Virus record (IMG/VR): IMGVR_UViG_3300020608_000013 | Span: 124,001 to 188,000 of that record | Direction: 5' to 3' (one strand) | Origin: a virus | Length of the DNA stretch: 64,000 nt | Shown: piece by piece, positions 45,639 to 55,482 of the stretch | Layout: every line of letters begins with the position of its first letter | Position numbering within the stretch: the first letter of the stretch is position 1 | Made by a program: the position numbers and the translations under genes | Notes under the pieces: generated by a model | Database searches by the model: none | Seen by the model: the letters and a program-made list of their open reading frames with translations, nothing else | What the model was told of the DNA's origin: nothing

Positions 45639-46544
45639 CTATGCTTTCGGGTAGTATGCTTTAATATCTTCCATGAGTGCATTATACCGCACCATTTCCG
45701 CAGGTGTGGCAATACTTTTAAGGCGCTCTTCCATCATATTTAGGTTTTCGTGTAGGTGGGGTTTCAATACAATACCATGATCTTTTAACTCATGGTGCAT
45801 GTTATTAAAGTATAGTGGGTGACGCTTCTTAACTAATAGGTAGCATATATGACTAAAGAGGTCATGGTTATCGTTAAGACCCAGCGTACGCGTTTGACAC
45901 GGATATTCTCTATTACAGAACGTCTTGTCGAGTGCGATTGCTCCAGGCGTGTGAAGAGGAAGTTTGTGGTAATTAGAGGAAACCACGAACCATTTTACCG
46001 CACTATCTCCATCCATTCCCCAAGTGTTAAAAACAGTGTTAAACACGCCCATTGTTTCGGGCGAAAAATGCTCTTCGAGTAGGGTAGTGAGGTAGTCGTT
46101 CTCTAGGGTTAAGTTATGATAATGGTTTAGAATGTAAAATATTTCAAAAAAACCTCTACGCTCATAACTGCCCACGTCCTCTATAAAACCAAGAATATGA
46201 CCTTTAATACCCTTAAGTAATTCTGCCTCAGTCATGCCTGTATACTTCATCCAAAACAGGTTCCACGCCCTCAATTTAGGCGCGACTCTGTAATCCTCTA
46301 GACAAACCCCATCGTTTCGTAGCGAGTAGATGCAAGTGTCAAGCGCACCTTCAACATCTTCAAATGTCAAGAGTTGTTTGACAAAATTATTAATCGTTGG
46401 TTCGTGTCTATCTAATGGTCCTGTGGTGTAAATGTCTTTCCGTACTCTATCCAGGTATTTCTCAACCTGTACCAGTACAAATAACATTTCATGTTTATTG
46501 TTAATCTTACTAAGTTTGGTTAGTAATTCAGCGAAGTCGTCCAT
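45639..46544 (-). CDS. Hypothetical protein, 301 aa, paralog of 46620-47573 and 47660-48922
   Basis: Unrecognised family of three neighbouring genes. YERRGFFEIFYILNHY (about residues 126-141), then HFSPE and a later TPGAIALDK line up with FERRSVVELSIVLTHY, HLSP and TP.GLYLDK in the next gene upstream. Ends with TPAEMVRYNAL. Helical. First gene after a promoter with a 30-nt 5' palindrome. Confidence 0.72.
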   Translation of the reverse strand: MDDFAELLTKLSKINNKHEMLFVLVQVEKYLDRVRKDIYTTGPLDRHEPTINNFVKQLLTFEDVEGALDTCIYSLRNDGVCLEDYRVAPKLRAWNLFWMKYTGMTEAELLKGIKGHILGFIEDVGSYERRGFFEIFYILNHYHNLTLENDYLTTLLEEHFSPETMGVFNTVFNTWGMDGDSAVKWFVVSSNYHKLPLHTPGAIALDKTFCNREYPCQTRTLGLNDNHDLFSHICYLLVKKRHPLYFNNMHHELKDHGIVLKPHLHENLNMMEERLKSIATPAEMVRYNALMEDIKAYYPKA

Positions 46545-46566
46545 AGTTTTATTCCTATATTTAAGG

Positions 46567-46606
46567 TTATGGTTGTTAAATATTTAACAACCATAATTAT
46601 AATATA
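46567..46606 (-). promoter_or_regulatory. TATATTATA promoter element directly followed by a 30-nt perfect palindrome
   Basis: The core is at 46598-46606 (ACCATATATTATA), just after the stop of the upstream gene. The palindrome at 46567-46596 begins one base later and would form a 15-bp stem at the 5' end of the transcript for the 301-residue gene. No T-run follows it, so it is not a simple terminator. Confidence 0.65.
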
Positions 46607-46619
46607 TGGTTAAATTAAT

Positions 46620-47573
46620 TTAAACATATCCACCTTGTTTAAAAACTTCGATTATTGATAACGTTTTTTGAGAGAGTTTAGTTTTTGTGTAGTTTAGATT
46701 CCGTTTCTGGTAAAGATTGATTGAATTAAATAAACGTTTTACAATTTCTTTTTCATGAGGTGTTGTACCCGACATTACTTTAGTAACGATATTGGTAGTT
46801 GGTTTATAAGGTACTGGTAGAGGTTTATCCATGTAAGGTTTAAAGACATCATTTTGTTTTAAATAGTCTTCAAAATATGTTTCTAAAATAGTCCTAATAA
46901 AATATCTGAACTTATAATGTTGGTCAACCACACTTTTCTCGTCATAAGGGTTGTCTTCACTTAAACCTTTGTCTAAGTATAATCCTAATGGTGTAATAAT
47001 ATTAAAAGACCCATTTTCATGAACCACCGCCCTTTTAAAATCACTATTACCATAAAGATTATAGAATTGCGTGAGCCTTAGTAACGCACATGGTGACAAA
47101 TGTCGTTCACAGACTTTTAAATGTTCTTGAAATGGCGTAGGGTTGCTTTTATAGTGGGTTAAGACAATAGATAGCTCTACAACACTTCGTCGCTCGAACA
47201 AATCGAACTGAGGTAACATATTTGCTATACTATCAACTACAATATTATCCTGTAAAATATATTCAGTTGTATAACTAGACCACCCTTGTCGGAGTATCGC
47301 ATGTGTTTGGAAAGCCAGTCCATCCTTAACAGGAGCTTTAAACAGTTCTTTAAAAAGTATTTCATCTAATTCGTCATAAAGGTTGTTATTGTTTTTACTA
47401 ATTAATTCTATTAATAAACGAAAAATATTAGGAGGTAGATAACTAAGCGGAGAATGTTTAATGTAGTTAATATCTTCACACTTCTTTAAATACGGTAATG
47501 CGATACATATATCCTCCACACAACCCTCTACCACCACTTTTTCGCAAAAATCTTTAATTAGTGCGTCGCTCAT
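46620..47573 (-). CDS. Hypothetical protein, 317 aa, paralog
   Basis: Unrecognised. Shares FERRSVVELSIVLTHY, HLSPCALLRL and TPLGLYLDKG blocks with the 301-residue neighbour. Ends with TPHEKEIVKRLFN, a recurrent LTP segment. Lysine- and asparagine-rich; base composition looks more AT-rich than its neighbours. AAGGA precedes ATG 47573. Confidence 0.72.
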   Translation of the reverse strand: MSDALIKDFCEKVVVEGCVEDICIALPYLKKCEDINYIKHSPLSYLPPNIFRLLIELISKNNNNLYDELDEILFKELFKAPVKDGLAFQTHAILRQGWSSYTTEYILQDNIVVDSIANMLPQFDLFERRSVVELSIVLTHYKSNPTPFQEHLKVCERHLSPCALLRLTQFYNLYGNSDFKRAVVHENGSFNIITPLGLYLDKGLSEDNPYDEKSVVDQHYKFRYFIRTILETYFEDYLKQNDVFKPYMDKPLPVPYKPTTNIVTKVMSGTTPHEKEIVKRLFNSINLYQKRNLNYTKTKLSQKTLSIIEVFKQGGYV

Positions 47574-47608
47574 TTCTTAAATCCTTTAATAGAAAAAAAA
47601 ATAGTATT

Positions 47609-47646
47609 TATAATATACGCTACTAACTTAGTTAGTAGCGTATATT
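47609..47646 (-). promoter_or_regulatory. Combined terminator hairpin and TATATTATA promoter element
   Basis: A 16-bp perfect stem with a 3-nt loop (47612-47646) follows the 420-residue gene, and its 3' arm on the minus strand is part of a TATATTATA core (47609-47617). A T9 tract follows about 12 nt later. The same bases would serve to end one transcript and start the next. Confidence 0.58.
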
Positions 47647-47659
47647 TCCTTCATTTCAT

Positions 47660-48922
47660 TTATGTGTAAGGGTATTCTTTCACAAACCGCGAACCTTCCG
47701 TTTCAATATACTCAATTAGAAAGTCAAGTGTGACACCCTCTTCTTTAGTTGGGTCGACTAACTTTAAGGGGATATTAAACAAGGTCTTGTATCCGTGCTT
47801 CTCTACTAACCCTGCAAAGGTAGTGTAGTCGTCTTCAGATAGTGTAGTTTTAAGGTTGTCTAACACCCACGCCTCTTTTTGATCAATACCCTTACGGTTT
47901 TGACGATGAGTGTGTAATAACTGACCTACTACTGTTTTCAAGACCACATTATTTTCCAGATCATTAACCACTTGACTGATTTCTTCAGGTAAAGCGAGGT
48001 TTTCTGTCACGAACCCAGTATAATGGTCAACTAATTTAATTAAAAGCTTTTCTACGAAAGTTTGCTGACTAGGTGTAATATCCGCATAATCCACACCCTG
48101 TGTAGCCACACCATCTACAATACCTTTATCCACCGCCTCAATACAGCCTGGGGGTAGTTCATACCCCTTACAGAAGTCTGGGTAGTTTCTCGATAGTGCT
48201 GTACCGATACTCGCTAGTAAAGCAGTTTGTCTACTAACATAAACGTATTGAGGGAAAACTATTCCTTTATTAAAAAGTAGTTCATCTAGTTTATGGGCTA
48301 ACGTAGTCTCGATTTCCAATGGTGTGAGGTCTGTATCAAAAGTGTGTTGTATTGACTTCACACCACTAGTATTAAAACATGCGTTCATTGCGCGTGTCAG
48401 CTCATCCGACCCTTCCTCTTTAACAATCACCATGATCTCTTGCGCTGTAACCTCAACATCGCGGTAGATGTTAAGAATGTACATCAATTCAACAAAACGT
48501 TGCTGAACTCTTGGTTGTAGCTTACACAACAATGAAGCAGCTTGACCTCTACGTAAAGGCCGATCATAAACTTCTTCAGTCGATGGTAATGTGCCATATT
48601 CTTGACTATTTTTAATATATCTACCATCGATAATGATGTCCTTATGGAGGAAAGGTTTCCAGTGTGATGGTACATCTAACGGGGGGCGCGGGCAATGTTC
48701 TTTAACATAGTCTTCGTCAAGGGTGGGTAGTAATTCTACCATATAGTTTCGTAACGGAATGTCGTATGCGTTTAAAGGGTTGTTATATAGTACTAATGTA
48801 CTTAACAACGCTTCTTTATGTTTTAGCATGAGGGGTAGTACATCTTCAAGAGAGTGTTCACGAAATGTTCGTTCATCAGGATCAACATATGTCGTTTCCA
48901 TGAATTCTTTAATAGATAACAT
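47660..48922 (-). CDS. Hypothetical protein, 420 aa, paralog
   Basis: Unrecognised. QQRFVELMYILNIY (about residue 150) aligns with the FERR.VEL..IL.HY block of the two downstream genes. Contains LTPLEIETTL, ITPSQQTFVEKLL and TLSEDDYTTFAGL, three recurrent LTP segments. AGGA precedes ATG 48922. Confidence 0.72.
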   Translation of the reverse strand: MLSIKEFMETTYVDPDERTFREHSLEDVLPLMLKHKEALLSTLVLYNNPLNAYDIPLRNYMVELLPTLDEDYVKEHCPRPPLDVPSHWKPFLHKDIIIDGRYIKNSQEYGTLPSTEEVYDRPLRRGQAASLLCKLQPRVQQRFVELMYILNIYRDVEVTAQEIMVIVKEEGSDELTRAMNACFNTSGVKSIQHTFDTDLTPLEIETTLAHKLDELLFNKGIVFPQYVYVSRQTALLASIGTALSRNYPDFCKGYELPPGCIEAVDKGIVDGVATQGVDYADITPSQQTFVEKLLIKLVDHYTGFVTENLALPEEISQVVNDLENNVVLKTVVGQLLHTHRQNRKGIDQKEAWVLDNLKTTLSEDDYTTFAGLVEKHGYKTLFNIPLKLVDPTKEEGVTLDFLIEYIETEGSRFVKEYPYT

Positions 48923-48940
48923 TTTATATAGGTCCTACGG

Positions 48941-49744
48941 TTAATGGGTTTTAAGGTGGTTTATGATAGTGTCTTGTAACGCTTCGTTCAAGACAGATGT
49001 ATTGTTCACAACAAGATGATCGCACAGGTTGTTCACAAGATTTTGGGTATAGTTTCCTATACTACCAATACTATTCGGTCGTCTATGTATTTTTTTACCC
49101 CCCTTTTTAAATTCGATTAAGTTTTCTATTTGGGTGGTGTAGTTATATAATACATTTACTTCTGCGTTTGTAAGCACGGCATCTTTTATTGAGGTGATGT
49201 TGTAAAACACCCCCTTTTCTGCAATAATAAAACCAAGTCCACTTCCTATCCGCTGCACAAGCACCTCATCAACAATCTCAAAAGGCGGGCAGGCTTCTAA
49301 AAGATAGTTGGTAATCACCCCTCTATTGTAAGTATGTGTATTAGCGCAACTCGTGAGATCAGATAAATTAATACGTGGTTTCGGTAAGCTGCACAACCAA
49401 GTGTCGAGACCTTTTGATTGCACAGATTGTTTTAGCGCATTAGGTAACGTGGCAGGTGTATGCCAGATTACATCAGTAAACGCTCCGTAATCAAGTAACT
49501 TGACTAGGTAGTTATAATGCGGGACATTCTGGTCCTCCAACGCGGAGAGAATTTCGTGATTGGTTTGATTCATAAAACAAGCACTATAATGTCGTAACAA
49601 CCCAACCGTTTCTTTAAATTCAGCTTCCATTGGCGTGTCTCGTAAGATATTATACCAGAAACCACCAATTTGTTCTCGCAACAGTTTAATAACAGCGCGG
49701 TCTTGCGTTTGACCAACCTCGACATTCACATCAATAACACTCAT
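48941..49744 (-). CDS. Hypothetical protein, 267 aa
   Basis: Unrecognised, helical; carries VLTNAEVNVLYNY near residue 205. AGGAG precedes ATG 49744. Followed after 18 nt by the 420-residue gene, probably one transcript. Confidence 0.7.
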   Translation of the reverse strand: MSVIDVNVEVGQTQDRAVIKLLREQIGGFWYNILRDTPMEAEFKETVGLLRHYSACFMNQTNHEILSALEDQNVPHYNYLVKLLDYGAFTDVIWHTPATLPNALKQSVQSKGLDTWLCSLPKPRINLSDLTSCANTHTYNRGVITNYLLEACPPFEIVDEVLVQRIGSGLGFIIAEKGVFYNITSIKDAVLTNAEVNVLYNYTTQIENLIEFKKGGKKIHRRPNSIGSIGNYTQNLVNNLCDHLVVNNTSVLNEALQDTIINHLKTH

Positions 49745-49770
49745 ATTTATCTCCTAGTTTATGAAGGAAG

Positions 49771-49793
49771 AGAGGTATAGTTTCTATACCTCT
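49771..49793 (-). terminator. Short hairpin
   Basis: A 10-bp perfect stem with a TTT loop sits after the stop of the 557-residue gene. No T-run follows; possible processing or termination site. Confidence 0.45.
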
Positions 49794-49804
49794 ACACTAA
49801 CGTA

Positions 49805-51478
49805 TTACTTACTCAAATAATCTCTTACCAAAGCGATTAGACTATGTTCCGCTTCAACATCGTTATTAAGCGTGTCACGAAGGTACACATAAAATTGTTG
49901 TTTTAGGCCAGCTTCTTTACTATCTTTTAAAAAGTGATCCATATGTTCTAATAACGCACTACTTTTAAAACGATCAATGGTATAGCCATCACACCTTACA
50001 TTGTGTTCAAGGTCTTGTAGTACACCTAAATACAGTTTAAATACCTCGATTTCAGGTTGATTGCGATAATACCGTCTAAAGTAATGGTCGAACACGCCAT
50101 TATCGAATTTATCATCCACGCAAACTTTGTAGATGATATTAAATAGGCTATTTTTATCACAAACCCCTACACGCTCTTTTACATAATTGTAGATTCGACT
50201 GACGTTACGTTTAACAACGTCTTTGTATACCCAGGCTGTCGCAACTAAACCGAGTTCTATTTTAGCCTCACTTAGTTGATAGGTCGCTGTAAGCGGTTTA
50301 ATAAGTTTAAGTATCTTTCCTAACCCTACACGTTTTACCTTATTTTCGTAAAGCGATACTAAGGCATCTAAAGAGCCTTTCTCGTCAGGTGAAAGTTCCT
50401 CCGCTACATGTTTTCTAAGTATATTAATATTTAGTAATAGAGGGTCTAATGTGGTATAATCAACATCGTCGTTATTGACAAAAGATTTTAGCGCATTAAC
50501 GACGTACGCATAGCGAACATGAGTAGCGTTAGTTTTCTCAAAATCAAACGTTTTGTACATATCGTTAGTGCGTATCATTAACATAGCGTCTACACAAACG
50601 TCATAACAATCAACATCTGCGTAGTAGTTTAAGTCCACCTCATTAATTTCCGTATATTTCCCCAAATGTTGCGCGAGGTGGTGGGCATCATCAAACTTGT
50701 CATTACGCCCTACATCAATAGCGTCACGCATGTCTTTTAAAAGTTCTGGAGGTAGTGTTAACCCAGAACACATGATCGCTTCGTGGAGTAAGTTAGGTTT
50801 CTTTAAAATGTAAGCCCAGTAATGGTTTAGACAGCGGACGAGTTTAATAATCTCTTTAGATAGTGCAGGGCTTGGGCTTGGTTTTTTACCACCATATTTA
50901 TAAATATCCTGTAGTTCGATTTCTTTAAGTAGTGTGTCAGTCCCTACACTACCTGTCTTTTCCATTAACTCCGCACGACCTTTAAAGAAGTCTAAAGTCT
51001 GTTTCTCAATAGGTGTAAGACGCTTAACTAAGAAATGGTAGGGCGTGTAGGCAAGGTTGTTAAGTCCCATCCGACTACCAGCGATAAAGGCATTATCTAT
51101 AGTCTCTGCGTTGCTCACATAGTACAGTGAGTAATCTGTACGCAATAGTAATAAACATAACGTAGTATTTGTTATATGGTTTACCGTTTTATTAATTTCC
51201 TCAGCCGTTTTATCTTTAAGGATGTCTTTAGTAGTATAGTAAGTAAGATCACCATCATTATAGGGATTTTGTGCTCGCATTATAAAACTTAATTCTAATC
51301 GAGTACAATAATCGCCCTGTTGAACAACACCTTCAGAACCTTTATCACTACACACTTTTGTAATTCGTTTTTCGGTGAGCGTATCACACGCAGTTGGGAA
51401 GAACCCAATGCAATCGATGTAGTGTTTCTCCGTTTTTTCAATTTGACTGTCTGTACAAACGATGTTACTATTTTCCAT
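49805..51478 (-). CDS. Hypothetical protein, 557 aa
   Basis: Unrecognised helical protein with two recurrent segments, RLTPIEKQTLDFFKG (about residue 160) and ELSPDEKGSLDALVSLY (about residue 360), suggesting two repeated units in one chain. AGGA precedes ATG 51478. It follows the LRR-like gene by 3 nt and is cotranscribed with it. Confidence 0.7.
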   Translation of the reverse strand: MENSNIVCTDSQIEKTEKHYIDCIGFFPTACDTLTEKRITKVCSDKGSEGVVQQGDYCTRLELSFIMRAQNPYNDGDLTYYTTKDILKDKTAEEINKTVNHITNTTLCLLLLRTDYSLYYVSNAETIDNAFIAGSRMGLNNLAYTPYHFLVKRLTPIEKQTLDFFKGRAELMEKTGSVGTDTLLKEIELQDIYKYGGKKPSPSPALSKEIIKLVRCLNHYWAYILKKPNLLHEAIMCSGLTLPPELLKDMRDAIDVGRNDKFDDAHHLAQHLGKYTEINEVDLNYYADVDCYDVCVDAMLMIRTNDMYKTFDFEKTNATHVRYAYVVNALKSFVNNDDVDYTTLDPLLLNINILRKHVAEELSPDEKGSLDALVSLYENKVKRVGLGKILKLIKPLTATYQLSEAKIELGLVATAWVYKDVVKRNVSRIYNYVKERVGVCDKNSLFNIIYKVCVDDKFDNGVFDHYFRRYYRNQPEIEVFKLYLGVLQDLEHNVRCDGYTIDRFKSSALLEHMDHFLKDSKEAGLKQQFYVYLRDTLNNDVEAEHSLIALVRDYLSK

Positions 51479-51481
51479 GAT

Positions 51482-52282
51482 TTAATTTCCTGTTTTTACG
51501 TAAATGTTATGGTTTTGTAAATATTCAACACTATCATAATCAAAATAGTATTGCTTTTCAGTGATTGTCACGACCTTTAAAGAAGGGCACGCGACTAGTT
51601 CTCGCAAGTTTTTAATAGTGGTGTTAACACATATCAAAGACGCTAAGTTACTAGGAAAGCTCCCATTGAAACAAAAATTACGGCAGTTAGAAAGTACTAA
51701 ACGTTCTAACCGTACTAATGGTTTAAAAACCATTTGATGTTCAGTAAGATCGCAATCGAGTATAAATAACGATGAACAGCTTCGCCACTCATAAACCACA
51801 TTGCGGAGTTCTTTCCTAACATCTAAGAATTTGTCTTTCGTCTTATCTTGTATGACGACCTCTTGCCTCAAATCACTATGTGTGATGACAAATTCGGTAA
51901 ATTTAGCAATGTGACCGTCAGCCCAATGTTTAAGGTTAGGGTGGCTAACAGCACACCCATAATCTTTTAATTCGCTAACGATGGCGCGAATAGCTTTCGT
52001 ATTTGGCATAGTAAGTTCACTGAGTAACGTGACGTTATCCAAATACATGCGTTTAGGCACAACATAGTTAGTAAGAACATTGAAGTCTCCTGACACTTCA
52101 CAGTTCTCAAGCACAATAACACTGGCATTGTGTTTCGCAACGTCTTCTACAGGGAGTCGCGAATCGTTCTTAACGGTTATTTGTTGCACACTTCCATGAC
52201 AAGTATCTCGTAAACCTTCTACTATATCCACATAGTTGTATAAAGCGCCCTGATCATCGAGCAATGGGTAGTTTTCACTCAT
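51482..52282 (-). CDS. Leucine-rich-repeat-like protein, 266 aa
   Basis: Irregular LRR units with strands SLFILDCDL, LERLVLSNC, LASLICVNT and LKVVTITEK in the C-terminal half, and MYLDNVTLL near residue 70. Same general type as the proteins at 6004-7343 and 61240-64000. GGGGA precedes ATG 52282. Presumed protein-binding role. Confidence 0.68.
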   Translation of the reverse strand: MSENYPLLDDQGALYNYVDIVEGLRDTCHGSVQQITVKNDSRLPVEDVAKHNASVIVLENCEVSGDFNVLTNYVVPKRMYLDNVTLLSELTMPNTKAIRAIVSELKDYGCAVSHPNLKHWADGHIAKFTEFVITHSDLRQEVVIQDKTKDKFLDVRKELRNVVYEWRSCSSLFILDCDLTEHQMVFKPLVRLERLVLSNCRNFCFNGSFPSNLASLICVNTTIKNLRELVACPSLKVVTITEKQYYFDYDSVEYLQNHNIYVKTGN

Positions 52283-52371
52283 AAATTTCCCCTTTATTTA
52301 AAATAGGGTGTCGGTCAATGAGTTAAGAGATAATCCTTCATTTACCTAACACCCACAAAAATGTTAAATAA

Positions 52372-53130
52372 TTATACTAATTGTTTCTCCAGCGATTCTG
52401 TTTGACCGCTACATGCAAGGACTAGTAGTATAGTATTTAACTCGTTAAAGTTCCTATGGTTTAAGGACAGCATTTTACCCACAACATCATCTTTACCAGA
52501 TGAGTTCTGTTCGATACGTTTATAGGTATTCACCGCACGACTTAAAAGCTCTTCACTATGGCGAAAGAGTAATTTCTCGACAATCTTATCAGGTCGATCC
52601 CATGACCCTATAATAGTAGTAAGGTGTTGCGATAAGGCTTGCTCGACTTCCCAAGGTAGGTCTAACCATACGGGTGGTTTTTGCATATACTGGAGTAGTA
52701 ACCCTACATTAAGAATATCGCTATGAGCGCACCGAATACTCTTTAAGTATACTGCGGCGGCACTTAACGTCGCTAATGTCATATTATCGAGCGTTACACG
52801 GTTTTTAAAGTAATGTGGTATTATGTTACTAAACAGAAAGTGTAAGAACAGATCGTCGTCCAAAATAGAAACTTTACCATTAACATAAGCTGTACACATA
52901 TCGGTTAAAATACGCTGGAATTTCTTAATGACAAAACTATCTAGCCCACCCGACCGTTCGACAAGGGTGCGGGGTACGCTGATACGGTTACTATCAGCAC
53001 TATCAATAACCTCTTGACTGAAATATTGAAAAGGTGAGAATATATTATCTTCTACTGCACTACGGAAAACATTTTCAGCTCTTCTCAATACGAACACTTC
53101 TTGATATTGTACGCTTAATGTAGTTTTCAT
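52372..53130 (-). CDS. Hypothetical protein, 252 aa
   Basis: Unrecognised helical protein. Its ATG overlaps the stop of the preceding gene (TAATG), with AGGAG upstream, so translation is coupled. Confidence 0.7.
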   Translation of the reverse strand: MKTTLSVQYQEVFVLRRAENVFRSAVEDNIFSPFQYFSQEVIDSADSNRISVPRTLVERSGGLDSFVIKKFQRILTDMCTAYVNGKVSILDDDLFLHFLFSNIIPHYFKNRVTLDNMTLATLSAAAVYLKSIRCAHSDILNVGLLLQYMQKPPVWLDLPWEVEQALSQHLTTIIGSWDRPDKIVEKLLFRHSEELLSRAVNTYKRIEQNSSGKDDVVGKMLSLNHRNFNELNTILLVLACSGQTESLEKQLV

Positions 53131-53996
53131 TACTTTACTCCTAAAAAAGTTTTAGCTTGACTTACGAAACGTGGCATAACACTGTCTGTAGGGATCATTA
53201 CAGGCTTTTCATTTTCGTGTAAGGGTGTAAGTCTTAGTGTTGGTAAATTATCGAAAAAACGCTGTTTAAGCTCGGCTACGATTTTTGGGTGGCGTAACCA
53301 ACGGGCCAGCTCTTCGCCTTCATAGTTACCGAAACTTCCGCGTAATTTATCTAACTTGTTAGAGGTGAGGTGGAGATGTAATTGCTTAATTTGTCCCTCG
53401 CTCAACTTGTCAAATAAGTTATGGCTTAACCCTTTATATCGCACAGGATGACCAGCTAATAAAACATCTACAAATTCGTCGACGATGGGTGCAAAAGGCC
53501 GTTGTACCATGTTTTCTATATGCGATTCACAATGTGCGAGCACCTCATCAACATACCCTTGTAATTTCCAGCTATCTAAAGCGTGTATATCCATATACCG
53601 AATCATTTCTTCAATGATAGGTTGCTCTGGATCGTTGAAATCTAATTCATTTATCGGTGTTCGACTAACTTTCTCAATCGCACGTACAGTTAGGTAAAGG
53701 ATGAATGGGTCTTTATCAATCGAGAAATTAGAGCCAAAACTGTACAGTTGTAAAACATCTTTACAGAACGCATCGCGCTTTTCAACACTATCCTGCTCCC
53801 AGAAAATTGGTTCGTCGTTTACGTGAGTACAAGATGTATTTATTAACGTATTCCACTCTTCTTTGGTGAAATAATGATAGATTACGTTATTACATGCTAG
53901 ACTCTCCTTATTTAACTCATTAGTAATTGAACTAAAAAATGACACGACAGGTTTTAATAGGATCAGTTCTTTATTCACGGAGGTGTACATTAACAT
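53130..53996 (-). CDS. Hypothetical protein, 288 aa
   Basis: Unrecognised helical protein with YFTKEEWNTLI (about residue 45) and LSEGQIKQLHLHL (about residue 200) of the recurrent LTP type. AGAGA precedes ATG 53996. It starts a unit after a canonical terminator. Confidence 0.7.
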   Translation of the reverse strand: MLMYTSVNKELILLKPVVSFFSSITNELNKESLACNNVIYHYFTKEEWNTLINTSCTHVNDEPIFWEQDSVEKRDAFCKDVLQLYSFGSNFSIDKDPFILYLTVRAIEKVSRTPINELDFNDPEQPIIEEMIRYMDIHALDSWKLQGYVDEVLAHCESHIENMVQRPFAPIVDEFVDVLLAGHPVRYKGLSHNLFDKLSEGQIKQLHLHLTSNKLDKLRGSFGNYEGEELARWLRHPKIVAELKQRFFDNLPTLRLTPLHENEKPVMIPTDSVMPRFVSQAKTFLGVK

Positions 53997-54024
53997 AGTC
54001 TCTTATTTTATTTAAAAAAAAATA

Positions 54025-54047
54025 GGTGTTGGTCGCCAACCAACACC
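54025..54047 (-). terminator. Rho-independent terminator
   Basis: A 9-bp GC-containing stem (ggtgttggt / accaacacc) is followed on the minus strand by TA and T9. Classical form. Confidence 0.8.
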
Positions 54048-54066
54048 CCACGGTTTACTACAACTT

Positions 54067-55122
54067 TCAACGTTCGTTCAATTCTGTGACGAACCTAACC
54101 AGTTGTTCTTTAAAAGCTTCGAGATCGGGTTCATGTAATTTACATGGGCCAAGTTCTTCGAGACCTTTCAAGGGTCGAATTTCTCCCGCAATGTAAGCTT
54201 TCAATAACACTTTTTCAAACCCTAATAGTTGATCACTAACTCTAGGTATGAATTGATTAAGCGGGAAGGGATTTTGACTATCGTTGAACTGATCACCCAC
54301 TACCTCTTTCCAGATAGTGTATTTAGCGTAGGCTAAATATGAATTAATACGAACCACTTTGTTATCTACGACTGAGGCTTTCGTGCAGATCAAATCCACT
54401 CTTTTAACGAGTAGGTCGACTAAATTATTCACTCTATCAGTGAGACAAATTGGTAATTGTGTCCCTGTTGAAGGAGTGGTTCGAGAAGGTGGTGTTGTTC
54501 TCGCGTACTCATTAACTTGTATATGGAAACCTTCGTAAGTGACAGTGACAGGACAATACCCGTGCTGCGTAACAATATCGCCTACATAAGCGCGTAAGTT
54601 ATCAAGAATTGTATTAGCGATAACATCGTAAGTTACAGTGGTCTGTGTAGAGCCGTTATAGCAGTCGATAATACCTGTAGCTAACGACTCCACCCATTTA
54701 TCAATACCTGTGTCATCACTAAAAGTGATATTATTTAAACGCGACTTACGGTAATCATCGTCGTTCAACATGGCTAAAAATAGCCGCGTATCGCCGTTCA
54801 AATAGTTACTTAGCAGTTTATTAAAGTTGTTGGAAGTCGCGCATTTAGGACATAGCTCGATAGCTCTAAACATTATAAAAGCTTTGAGCGTATTATATTT
54901 TTCTGGCACGTATGCAACGGCGAATGGTTTAAAATCGCGGTCTAGTCTAAACCCAGCATCTAGTATTTTAGTAAAGTCGTCTCTAGTGACGGCTCTTGTA
55001 CTCTTAGCAATCGCATCCAAGACACTTTCACTAATATCATATTCTTTACAAAGAGCTTCTAAACCCCCGTCATGCAGGTAGTGTAAGGGCTTTACACTTA
55101 ACTTGGTGGGTGCTAATTTCAT
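54067..55122 (-). CDS. Hypothetical protein, 351 aa
   Basis: Unrecognised helical protein with a Ser/Thr/Pro-rich linker near residues 215-225. ATG 55122 overlaps the upstream stop (ATGTCATGA), with AGGAG, so it is coupled to the 110-residue gene. Confidence 0.7.
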   Translation of the reverse strand: MKLAPTKLSVKPLHYLHDGGLEALCKEYDISESVLDAIAKSTRAVTRDDFTKILDAGFRLDRDFKPFAVAYVPEKYNTLKAFIMFRAIELCPKCATSNNFNKLLSNYLNGDTRLFLAMLNDDDYRKSRLNNITFSDDTGIDKWVESLATGIIDCYNGSTQTTVTYDVIANTILDNLRAYVGDIVTQHGYCPVTVTYEGFHIQVNEYARTTPPSRTTPSTGTQLPICLTDRVNNLVDLLVKRVDLICTKASVVDNKVVRINSYLAYAKYTIWKEVVGDQFNDSQNPFPLNQFIPRVSDQLLGFEKVLLKAYIAGEIRPLKGLEELGPCKLHEPDLEAFKEQLVRFVTELNER

Positions 55123-55451
55123 GACATCTCCTTTTTATCGCCGTGTATGTGGTTTAGGTATTTAACTTCATCAATAAGTGCGTCGAGCGCTTTATTGACC
55201 AATGGGTATAGTGGTTGCCCTGTAAAATACACCTTTGTTTCTTCAGGTTCGTTAATAAACTCAGTTGTTGTACGGTTGAATAACATAGGCTCGACTTGTT
55301 TAAGTTCGCGTCTTGTGTAAAAAGATGCAAAAAGACTAAGAATGTCTTCTGGTGCCAGTTTAATTACTGTATTGTAATAGTAATGTACTAAACTTAGTTT
55401 TTCTTTTAAAGATTGTTCATCAATTTTAAAAATTGTATATTTTGACTCCAT
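55119..55451 (-). CDS. Hypothetical protein, 110 aa
   Basis: Unrecognised. AGGAG precedes ATG 55451. Helical, with a short EEFI/EPEET-type acidic stretch in the middle. Operon with the 351-residue gene. Confidence 0.68.
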   Translation of the reverse strand: MESKYTIFKIDEQSLKEKLSLVHYYYNTVIKLAPEDILSLFASFYTRRELKQVEPMLFNRTTTEFINEPEETKVYFTGQPLYPLVNKALDALIDEVKYLNHIHGDKKEMS

Positions 55452-55482
55452 TTGAGTTCTCCTTTATTTCTCACTATATTTA

